Source: Melioribacter sp. (GTDB lineage: Bacteria; Bacteroidota; Ignavibacteria; Ignavibacteriales; Melioribacteraceae). Taken from it: 64,000 nucleotides of DNA. Positions 45,042 through 53,500 of this stretch are shown in pieces. The notes beneath the pieces are model-generated. The model searched no databases. It had not been told where the DNA came from and worked only from the letters and a program-made list of their open reading frames with translations. The DNA lies in the NCBI GenBank assembly GCA_023250955.1, contig JAHEZQ010000008.1, positions 62,001 to 126,000 on the forward strand, written 5' to 3'. The number at the start of each line of letters is the position of its first letter. Positions within the stretch are counted from its first letter, which is position 1. The position numbers and the translations under genes were made by a program.

Positions 45042-46325
45042 TTATTCCTTATCAATATTAAATTTATTTTTATAAGCCCATAATCCTAAAGCAGGATTAG
45101 AGATGAAAAATATTTCTTCACCATCCGGCAATCTATTAAATCCGTCAACTAACAATTCCGGATTATATTTTTGCATCATAAGATTCAGATCATCGTATTT
45201 ATAATTCACATTTTCGATTTCTTCTTTGGTTAAATATCCGGAACAATATGTAATGGTAAATCTGTTCTCGGATGAACCGTGTATTAGATGAGCCGCCGCG
45301 CTTAAATTATTTTTTATATCTTCATTCTCATCAACAAATTTCAATACTTCCGGGGTTGTTACGTAACCATATTTTCTAATTAAGCTGTCAATAGTTTTAT
45401 CTTCACCAAATTCTTTTAGACCGGGAGCTAATACTATAAGCTCTCCATCATCTGCAATTGCCATTCTTGTCCTGTACACACTTTTATTTCCAAGCCATGT
45501 GCTTTTGTATTCAGAAGGATCTAAATAAACAATAACTTTATTTAAGGGTTTATCAAGTATCTCAAAATTTACTTTGAGTGAAAGCTCAGATGCTTTATTA
45601 AAACATTCGTCATCATCACCGATATACAAACCTCGTACAACGAGGTTACCTTTATCATCTTTATCAACGACGGTTAGTACATAAACTATTGGTAGATGTT
45701 TTGCAAAATTTTCAGAAGCATAGTTTAGAACTCTTCTAACCGGAGTATCAGCATGCCCCATCATTCTTTCCATTCCATAAACTGCACCTAGAAAATGGCT
45801 TTTATTAATTCCTTCTTTGCCACCTGTGCCAATAAAAATATTTTTGTTATAATTTGCCATTCCAACAACTTCATGAGGAACAACTTGTCCGATAGATAAT
45901 ATTAAATCATGATTCCCTTGTACAAGAAGTTTATTTACTTGAGCAGGCCAACTGTAGTTAAGCTTACCTTCGGAAACTTTATAAATAAAATCTGTAGGGA
46001 CTTCTCCAAGGGTTACTAAATCGCTACGCCAATTGTGAACTCTAAATAAATTATGAGGAATATCTTTGTACATCTCATTAATAGCTGCACTTGTCATTGG
46101 AGAGTGAGTCCCTAGTGCAGGTAATATATCAGTAAGAAATTCTTTATAATATTGATAAACGAATGTGGTAAGTAAACCTGCTTGCGAATGATAACGTGTG
46201 AAATCCGGTGGTATTGCCAATACTTTTTTCTTAAGCCCAAGCTTACTAAGACTCGAAAATATTGCTTCTTTTAAATCATTAACCGTTAATATATCTTTAT
46301 CGCTACCACGAGCAAATAATAACAT
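45042..46325 (-). CDS. LarA-family nickel-pincer 2-hydroxyacid epimerase (DUF2088)
   Basis: This is a 427-aa homologue of the lactate racemase LarA. Similarity is seen in the N-terminal DFTRYHSQAG (Arg44), ALGTHSPMT (His74), the VVPHEVVGMANYN block (His151), and GTGGKEGINKSHF with Lys170 in the place of the lysine that carries the nickel-pincer cofactor and His177 nearby; the spacing is not the same as in LarA. Relatives of LarA act on malate, phenyllactate and D-gluconate. In this operon a sugar-acid C2 epimerase, for example acting on mannonate or gluconate, is a fair inference. LarB, LarC and LarE, needed to make the cofactor, are not in the window. Operon: pfkB 23 nt upstream, kduI 1 nt downstream. 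Confidence 0.75.
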   Translation of the reverse strand: MLLFARGSDKDILTVNDLKEAIFSSLSKLGLKKKVLAIPPDFTRYHSQAGLLTTFVYQYYKEFLTDILPALGTHSPMTSAAINEMYKDIPHNLFRVHNWRSDLVTLGEVPTDFIYKVSEGKLNYSWPAQVNKLLVQGNHDLILSIGQVVPHEVVGMANYNKNIFIGTGGKEGINKSHFLGAVYGMERMMGHADTPVRRVLNYASENFAKHLPIVYVLTVVDKDDKGNLVVRGLYIGDDDECFNKASELSLKVNFEILDKPLNKVIVYLDPSEYKSTWLGNKSVYRTRMAIADDGELIVLAPGLKEFGEDKTIDSLIRKYGYVTTPEVLKFVDENEDIKNNLSAAAHLIHGSSENRFTITYCSGYLTKEEIENVNYKYDDLNLMMQKYNPELLVDGFNRLPDGEEIFFISNPALGLWAYKNKFNIDKE

Positions 46326-46348
46326 TAACTACTTCCTTTCAAATTACA

Positions 46349-47431
46349 TTAACGTTGAATACGAGCAGAGCCGCCTTTCGCAAATGCTTTTACTTCATCA
46401 ATTGTTGCCATTGTTGTATCTCCGGGATAAGTAGTTAGAAGAGCACCATGAGCCCAACCAAGTTTTACAGCTTCTTCGGGAGTTTCATTTGTCAATAATC
46501 CATAAATAAATCCAGCTGCAAAACCGTCCCCGCCACCGACACGATCGTAAATATCAAGTTCTGCTGTCGGAGCTTGATATGTTTTGCCGTTGACCCATGC
46601 AACTGCACTCCAGCTATGGCGATTCGTTGAATGTACCTCACGCAAAGTAGTAGCAACTACTTTTACTTGAGGATACTTTTTAATTACGTCGTCAATCATA
46701 CCGAAAAAAATTGTTGGATCAAGTTTTGATTTTGCCATTACTTCCGGACCTTTAATTCCCAAACCTTTTTGCAGATCTTCTTCATTACCGACTAACACAT
46801 CAACGTGCTGTACTATACGATCAATTACTTCAGCAGCTTTTTGTTCACCACCCCAAATATTCCATAGCTTTGCTCTAAAGTTGAGGTCAAAACTTGTAAT
46901 CGCTCCAGCTGCTTTTGCCGCTTTCATTCCTTCGATAATTACTTCTCCAGTTGTTGCAGAAAGCGACGCAAAAATTCCGCCGCTGTGAAACCAGCGGGTT
47001 CCACCGGAAAAGATTTCGTTCCAATTAAAATCACCGGGTTTTAATTGTGCTGCAGCTTCATTTGATCTATTATAAAATACAAATGGCGCTCTTGAACCAT
47101 ATCCGCCGTCACTGTAAACCGTTGCCATGTTTGGTCCGTTAACACCGTTGTGCTTAAATTGTTTGAAGAACGGTTTAACACCCATTGCACGAACTCGTTC
47201 AAATATTAAATCTCCAATCGGGTAATCAACAATTGCACTTGCTATACCAGTATTCATTCTAAAACAATCCGATAAATTTGCGGCAACATTAAATTCGCCT
47301 CCGCTAACATGAATTTTACATTCGGTTGCTTTTCTAAATGGAATTATTCCGGGATCTAGACGATGAACCAACGCACCAAGTGAAACAAGATCTAACGAAC
47401 CTTTTGATTTGATATTTAAACCACTGCTCAT
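46349..47431 (-). CDS. PfkB-family sugar-acid kinase (second KDG-type kinase)
   Basis: This is a 360-aa ribokinase-family enzyme with GGEFNVAANLSDC in the N-terminal half, SFDLNFRAKLWN and NEEDLQKGLGI (both shared with KDG kinases), and a complete C-terminal motif DRVGGGDGFAAGFIYGLL. It starts after an AAGGAT site and lies between the UxuB-type reductase and the LarA-like gene. A KDG or related 2-keto-3-deoxy acid is the likely substrate, because the aligned blocks match the kdgK product at 24985. It is longer than that protein by 18 aa and has an insertion around residue 110 (YGSRAPFVFYNRSNEAA), so it may use a different sugar acid. Confidence 0.8.
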   Translation of the reverse strand: MSSGLNIKSKGSLDLVSLGALVHRLDPGIIPFRKATECKIHVSGGEFNVAANLSDCFRMNTGIASAIVDYPIGDLIFERVRAMGVKPFFKQFKHNGVNGPNMATVYSDGGYGSRAPFVFYNRSNEAAAQLKPGDFNWNEIFSGGTRWFHSGGIFASLSATTGEVIIEGMKAAKAAGAITSFDLNFRAKLWNIWGGEQKAAEVIDRIVQHVDVLVGNEEDLQKGLGIKGPEVMAKSKLDPTIFFGMIDDVIKKYPQVKVVATTLREVHSTNRHSWSAVAWVNGKTYQAPTAELDIYDRVGGGDGFAAGFIYGLLTNETPEEAVKLGWAHGALLTTYPGDTTMATIDEVKAFAKGGSARIQR

Positions 47432-47456
47432 AAATATTTATCCTTATTAAGTTCTT

Positions 47457-48305
47457 TTATACACCGGAGTAAGCGCTGAATCCGCCATCAACAGGAATAA
47501 CAATTCCAGTTACAAATTTTGACATATCGGAAATTAAGTAAAGTAATGTCCCAACTAGTTCCTTGGGTTCACCAAATCTTCCCATAGGTGTGCCTGAAAG
47601 AATTTTGTTACCACGGGCTGTTAGCTCTCCGGTTTTTTCATCCGTTAATAAAAATCTATTTTGATTTGTTAAGAAGAAACCGGGCGCAATAGCATTTACT
47701 CTAACATCAACTTTCGCAAAATGAACTGCAAGCCATTGAGTAAAATTATTAACCGAAGATTTTGCTGCTGAGTAAGCAGGAATTTTTGTCAAGGGTCTGA
47801 AAGAATTCATAGAAGAAATATTAATTATTGAACCGCCGCGCTGAAGCATATCTTCTGCAAATACCATTGACGGCAAAACAGTGCCTAGAAAATTCAGATC
47901 AAATACATTTCTAAATCCTTCAAGATCTAAACCGAAAAAAGTTTTGGAAAGATCTTTTACATTATCATTTGTAATGAATTCTTCTTTCGTTGTTGCAGTC
48001 GGGGCATTTCCGCCGGCACCGTTAATTAAAATATCTACCTTTCCGAATTCTGAATTGATCTGAGCTTTAGCTTCAATTAAACTCTTTTTATCTAGTACAT
48101 TGGCAACAACGCACAATACTTGTGAACCGGATTGTTTAGCAATCCCCGCCGTACATTCTTCACATCTTCCTTTTTTATAATCTAATATTGCAACTTTAAC
48201 ACCGGAATTTATTAATGCTTCCGAAAACACATTTCCAAACACTCCGCATCCGCCTGTAAGCACACAAACTTTGTCTTTTACATTTAGAAATGAATTTAAT
48301 TCCAT
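47457..48305 (-). CDS. uxuB: D-mannonate/fructuronate oxidoreductase, SDR type (UxuB-like)
   Basis: This is a 282-aa short-chain dehydrogenase with the cofactor motif LTGGCGVFGNVF, NGAGGNAP, catalytic Tyr-x3-Lys in PAYSAAKSSV and the end VTGIVIPVDGGFSAYSG. Its size and the insertion after NGAGG match the Bacillus YjmF (UxuB) type, which reduces D-fructuronate to D-mannonate. It is the first gene of operon B; an AGGAG site precedes the ATG. The KduD protein is a shorter, distinct member. The product mannonate has no visible dehydratase in the window. Confidence 0.78.
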   Translation of the reverse strand: MELNSFLNVKDKVCVLTGGCGVFGNVFSEALINSGVKVAILDYKKGRCEECTAGIAKQSGSQVLCVVANVLDKKSLIEAKAQINSEFGKVDILINGAGGNAPTATTKEEFITNDNVKDLSKTFFGLDLEGFRNVFDLNFLGTVLPSMVFAEDMLQRGGSIINISSMNSFRPLTKIPAYSAAKSSVNNFTQWLAVHFAKVDVRVNAIAPGFFLTNQNRFLLTDEKTGELTARGNKILSGTPMGRFGEPKELVGTLLYLISDMSKFVTGIVIPVDGGFSAYSGV

Positions 48306-48586
48306 TTGTTCTCCTGATAATTCAGTAATTCAGTACTTATTATGGACTCCATCAAGATATACTTAATGGAAAGAACTCCTTTAATTAAATCTTGGTAATT
48401 TCCCTTTAAGAAAAAGATATAACCATATTTTAATGAAATATTTGAAATGTAGATCAAAATGTTTATATTTATCCTTAAAGTTATCGTTAAAGTAATATTC
48501 TTAATTAAACTTAGTGAAAGAAATTAAATTTGTCAATAACCCTTGATTTTATTAAAGATTGGGTAATTGAATGAACTTTATGAAAT
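48306..48586. promoter_or_regulatory. divergent promoter region uxuB / uxaE with candidate LacI operator
   Basis: This 281-base, AT-rich gap must hold promoters for operon B (minus) and uxaE (plus). TTATCGTTAA at 48481-48490, flanked by a direct repeat TTAAAGT on both sides, nearly matches the candidate site before operon A. A TTGTCA at 48530 with AT-rich sequence 17 nt later could be a plus-strand promoter, but it is weak. Confidence 0.45.
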
Positions 48587-49843
48587 ATGGAGAATAAAGT
48601 GGAACTTGAAAAATTTTCTGTTGGAATAGGCGACCGTTTTGGAAAAGAATGTCTTGCACAACTTAATGCCGTCAATCAAGCTAAACAATTTGGTGTAGAT
48701 CTAGTACCCGTATGGAATAAATCCTTTCGAGAACATTCAATAATTGGAAGTAATCCAGCAGAAACATCAAGAATTGTTCAGTCTGCGATCGAAATTTCTA
48801 AATGGAGTGATTCATATTATATAGATGCAGACCATATCAATTTTAATTCTGTTGATCATTTCATGGATCATTCTAATTTTTTTACCATTGATGTCGGATC
48901 ATTTATAAATAAAAAAGCAACTGATGAAGAGACAAAAGCTTTTTTAATAGAAGCTTCCATTTTTATCGGTACTATCGAAATTCCAGGCGTGATTAATAAA
49001 TTTAGGATTGATGATAAACTATTGCTCGGGATCGCAGAAAAATATTTAGCAGCAATAAAAGAAGCTGGGAGAATCTATCGTCACATTTTATCTAAAAGAA
49101 AACAAAATGACTTCGTAGTGGAAATTTCATTTGACGAAGTTGATCAACCACAGACCCCAATAGAATTATTTTTTATAATTGCTGCTGTTGCTTATGAAAA
49201 AATACCAATCCAAACCATTGCTCCAAAATTTGTAGGTAAGTTTCTTAAAGGAATTGATTATATAGGTGATGTTTCAATTTTCGAAAAAGAGTTTGAAGAA
49301 ATCATTCTGGTTATTGAATATTGTAAAAAAATATTTGTTCTTCCTAAAAATTTAAAGCTTAGCGTTCATTCAGGTAGCGACAAATATTCAATTTATCCTA
49401 TAATCAATAAGTTGATAAAAAAACATAATGTCGGTCTCCATCTTAAAACTGCAGGGACTACTTGGCTTGAAGAATTGATAGGGTTATCGCTATCAGGTGA
49501 AAAGGGATTAAACTTAGTTAAAGAAATTTATTCTCAGGGATATTCCAGATATGATGAATTATTACTACCATATCTTCACTCTGTAGAAATTTCAAAAGAA
49601 AAGTTGCCCTTACCATCAGAAGTAATGAAGTGGGATCAAAACAAGTTAGTTAACTCATTAAAACACGAACCTAAGAGTAAATTATTAGATAATAATTTCC
49701 GTCAGTTGTTACATATCTCCTTTAAAATTGCTGCTGAAAAAGGAAATTTATACTTTGAAATGCTAGAAGAAGCAAAAGATACAATAAGCAATTGTGTTAC
49801 TGAAAATCTTTTTAATAGACACATTAAAAAGATCTTCTGCTAA
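48587..49843 (+). CDS. uxaE: tagaturonate epimerase
   Basis: This 418-aa cytosolic protein matches UxaE, the tagaturonate-fructuronate C3 epimerase described in Thermotoga maritima. Supporting blocks are FSVGIGDRFGKECLAQL at the start, YYIDADHINFNSVDHFM, FVVEISFDEVDQPQTPIEL, KLSVHSGSDKYSIYP and VGLHLKTAGTTWLEE. It joins the galacturonate branch (tagaturonate from UxaC) to the fructuronate branch, so altronate enzymes are not needed; none are seen here. It is transcribed divergently from operon B, from a shared region that holds a candidate LacI site. Confidence 0.88.
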   Translation: MENKVELEKFSVGIGDRFGKECLAQLNAVNQAKQFGVDLVPVWNKSFREHSIIGSNPAETSRIVQSAIEISKWSDSYYIDADHINFNSVDHFMDHSNFFTIDVGSFINKKATDEETKAFLIEASIFIGTIEIPGVINKFRIDDKLLLGIAEKYLAAIKEAGRIYRHILSKRKQNDFVVEISFDEVDQPQTPIELFFIIAAVAYEKIPIQTIAPKFVGKFLKGIDYIGDVSIFEKEFEEIILVIEYCKKIFVLPKNLKLSVHSGSDKYSIYPIINKLIKKHNVGLHLKTAGTTWLEELIGLSLSGEKGLNLVKEIYSQGYSRYDELLLPYLHSVEISKEKLPLPSEVMKWDQNKLVNSLKHEPKSKLLDNNFRQLLHISFKIAAEKGNLYFEMLEEAKDTISNCVTENLFNRHIKKIFC

Positions 49844-50022
49844 TATCAATCATGAAGGTTTCTGTATTCCATTATTATTATGGCAGTATTTATTAATTCT
49901 TTACACTAGAATGTGTAGCCAATACTTGTGCCTGCCAAAATGCTATCTGATATCATAATAATGATCATGAATCATAGAAGACTCATGAATAATCTGACAC
50001 GCAAAAAAAGAGTTTATAAGTT

Positions 50023-50385
50023 TTATTTGATCAATGAAGCTACCGCATCTTTAAGTATCTTATTCGAAACCGGTTTTGTAATAAAAAGATCCGAACCTGA
50101 TTCCATGGCTGTTTGACGCATCTTTGTTTGTGCATGTGCCGTTAAACATAGTATTGGTGTGCCGGTAAATGATGGTGATGCTTTTATCTCCCTTATTAAC
50201 TCCAGACCATTTTTATTTCCCCTTAACGATACATCCACTATTATAATCTCATACTTTGTTTCCGAGTACTTTTCATAATATTCATCAACCGATTCACAAT
50301 AATCTATTTCAAAATCATTTTGAAAAATCCTTCTCATTACTTTTACTGATAAATCATCATCTTCTACTATCAGCATTTTTTTCAT
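50023..50385 (-). CDS. single-domain response regulator
   Basis: This is a 120-aa receiver without an output domain: acidic pair Glu8/Asp9-10, phospho-acceptor Asp51 in IIIVDVSLRG, Thr in CLTAHAQT and Lys in ITKPVS. AGGAG precedes the ATG. It follows the REC-(PAS)9 kinase gene, with a repeat-bearing 130-nt gap between them, and may be its phosphate target. It is not closely like the receiver at 16925. Confidence 0.88.
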   Translation of the reverse strand: MKKMLIVEDDDLSVKVMRRIFQNDFEIDYCESVDEYYEKYSETKYEIIIVDVSLRGNKNGLELIREIKASPSFTGTPILCLTAHAQTKMRQTAMESGSDLFITKPVSNKILKDAVASLIK

Positions 50386-50424
50386 TTGAATCTCCTAGCT
50401 GGATGAAATTTATAAACTTATAGT

Positions 50425-50504
50425 TTGTCATTCTGAATGGGACTGTTGCGAAATAAAGAATCGAGTTTTTAAATTTTTCGTAACTGTGTTCATTAAAATG
50501 ACAA
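50425..50504. repeat. 80-base REP/MITE-like repeat remnant
   Basis: Ends TTGTCATT (50425-50432) and AATGACAA (50497-50504) are perfect 8-bp inverted repeats. The left part (TGTCATTCTGAAT ... AAAGAATCG, 50426-50464) resembles the widespread TGTCATTCTGAGCG...GAAGAATC intergenic motif. It lies between two genes and seems degenerate. Confidence 0.35.
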
Positions 50505-50515
50505 TATAATTACCC

Positions 50516-53500
50516 TTAGTTAAATATAACTCTAAAAGTTGAACCGACATTTTTTTCACTCTCAACTTCTATTATTGCATTGTTAATATGGCAGTAATTT
50601 TTTACAAGGGCTAATCCAAGACCATTGCCTTCAAAGCTTCTTGAATATCCTTGCTCTTCTTGAACAAACGGATCAAATAGTTTTGGGAGAAATTCTTTAC
50701 TTATTCCAATGCCAGTGTCTTTAACTTCAACCAGGATTTTGCCGGTTTTATCTTTCTCTAAAAGTATTTCTACTTTTCCTTTTTTTGTGTACTTAATAGC
50801 ATTGTCTATCAAGTTTGCAAAGATTTGAGTTATACTATATTCGTCGGCATATACATTTGCATCTTTTTCTTTACAAGTAAATATAAATTCTAATCCTTTT
50901 TGTTTGGCTGTAAGCTGATACTCTTGATACAATTTACTAAGCACTTCTAATTTAAGACCAACTTTTCTAAATTGTGGCTTATAACCACTGGTTTGTAATT
51001 CTGATACATTAAGTATCAAATCAACAGTTCTAATAATTCTATTTGAAGCCATGTTAATACTGTCAAGACTGTCTCGAGTATCGGGATCAATTTTTTTACC
51101 AAACGACTCGCTGAGGTAATCAACATTTCCAACAATTGCATTTAGAGGAGTTCTAATTTCGTGCGACATTTGTGCAAGAAATTCTGATTTCAGTTTGTCG
51201 GATTGTTGAGCTAATTCTTTTGCTTCGATCAATTCTTGCTCAGCACGTTTGCGCTCGGTTATATCTGTTGCAACACCTATCAATCCTAAAGGTTTGCCTT
51301 CTTTATCATTTATAATTGTTGTGGAAAGATAAATCGGGAATTCACTTCTATCTTTTCTTTTATTCCATAATTCACCATGCCATCCACCGCTTATTGTATT
51401 CGGTAATATTTCTTTAACTATTTCCGTCGAATTGTTAAACGAACGTAACATACTAACATTTTTTCCTATCAACTCATTCTCGTTGTAACCATAAGTTTTC
51501 AAAAATGAGTCATTAACAAACACAATGTTATCATCCAGATCTGTGATACTAACACATTCATTTACACTTCTTAAAGAATGTGCAAGCATTAATATTTCTT
51601 CTTCGGCACGTTTGCGATCAGTTATATCAATTATCTGTGTTATAAAAAATTGAGGTTGAAGATTGGTCCCTCGTATTAATGATGCGGAAACATAAGCCCA
51701 AATTATTCTTCCATCTTTCTTGATATAGCGTTTTTCAAATGATGCATTATCAATTTCATCATCTAACATTTTTTTAAATTGAGATAAACCAATAGATAAA
51801 TCATCAGGGTGAGTAATATCAGAGAAAGTAAAATTTTTCATTTCATCTTCGTTATATCCTATCATTTCTGTAAAAGCTTGGTTAATTCTTTGAAATTTTT
51901 TATTAATTCCCAAAATGCACATACCAGTAGCGGCATAATCAAAAGAATGCCGAAATCTTTCTTCGCTTTCTCGCAACGCTTCTTCAGCACGTATGCGATC
52001 AGTAATATCAACATCGGCTCCGCGATATCCAATAAGGTTATTTCCCTTATCAAGAATTGGAAAACCGGTTGTAGAAAGAATAATTTTTCTGCCGTCTTTG
52101 TGAATATTACAATTAATAAAATTTCTAAAGCTTTCTTTACGGGCAAAAGCTTCTAGAGCGCCCTTTTTTAGTTCTTCTTTAATTTCTGGATCGAAAAAAT
52201 CATAAAAATATTTAATGCCAATAATTTCTTCGGCTTCATAACCCAATAATTCTTTTATAATCGGACTTACATAAGTGTATATACCGTTTTTATCTACTTC
52301 CCAAATCCATTCGTGTGCGCTTTCTGATACTTGTTTAAATCGCAATTCACTTTTTATCAATGATTCTTGGGCTTTTTTTCTTTTTGTTATATCTTCAACA
52401 GTCCCATCATAGTATAAAGTCTTTCCTTTAGAATCACGGATAGCTTTTGCGCTTTCACTTATATAAACGATTGTTCCATCTTTTCTGACCCATGCAGATT
52501 CTAAGCCCTTGACTTCCCCATTTTTTTCTATCTGTTCAAGAAATAGTTTGCGATCATAAGTGGGTTCGAAACCATCTTTTTCAAGATTCCTTGATTCAAG
52601 TTCTTCCAAAGTTGAGTACCCAAGCATCTTAACTAAGGTTGGATTTGATAATAGAATTTTTCCGTCAGGTGTAGTTCTATAAAGGCCCATAGTGGAATTT
52701 TCATAGAGTGAACGAAAACGTTCTTCGCTTTCTTTAAGTGCTTCTTCTGTATGCTTTCGCTCGGCAATATTCCTTGCAATCACTTGAACGCCGTTTTGTC
52801 CCATTACGTTTATTGGTACTGCAGTTACTTCTGCATCGAATATTTTTCCTTTTAATGAAACCAATTTTTCTTCTATCATTGGAACATTGATTTCTTCATC
52901 AACTATTTTACTAATTCTCTGCTTAACAATTTTTTTATAATCGGAATGAACTAGATCAATTATTTTTTTCCCTATCAGATTATCCTTATTTACAGCATCG
53001 AACAATTTTACCGCAGCAATATTTACAAATTGTATTATTCCATCTATGTGAATAAGTACTGCGTCTGGCGAAAGTTCTACAAGTTTACGGTATTTCTCTT
53101 CACTATCTTTTAACGCTAGTTCAGCTTTTTTTCTATTAGTAATAACATCAAAAACAGCGATAAAATATTCTTCTCTATTACTGTAAACTGAAACAGAAAA
53201 CCACATATCAAGAGCGGGTACATAGGATTCAAGTTGTTCTGGTTTGCCTGTTAATGAAACTCTACCATATACATCGAAAAGTTCAGGATTAGATTCTTTA
53301 ATACCTGGAATAACTTCTGTAACTTTTTTCCCAATAACATTTCTTAGTCCAGTAAGCTCTTCAAACTTGCGATTAATATCGAGATAGATAAAATCTTGCG
53401 GAATTCCATTTTCGAAATACATTTTGCAATATGCAAATCCCTCAAGCATGTTTTCAAAAAGTGAACGGTATTTCTCTTCACTTTCGCGCAATGCATTCTC

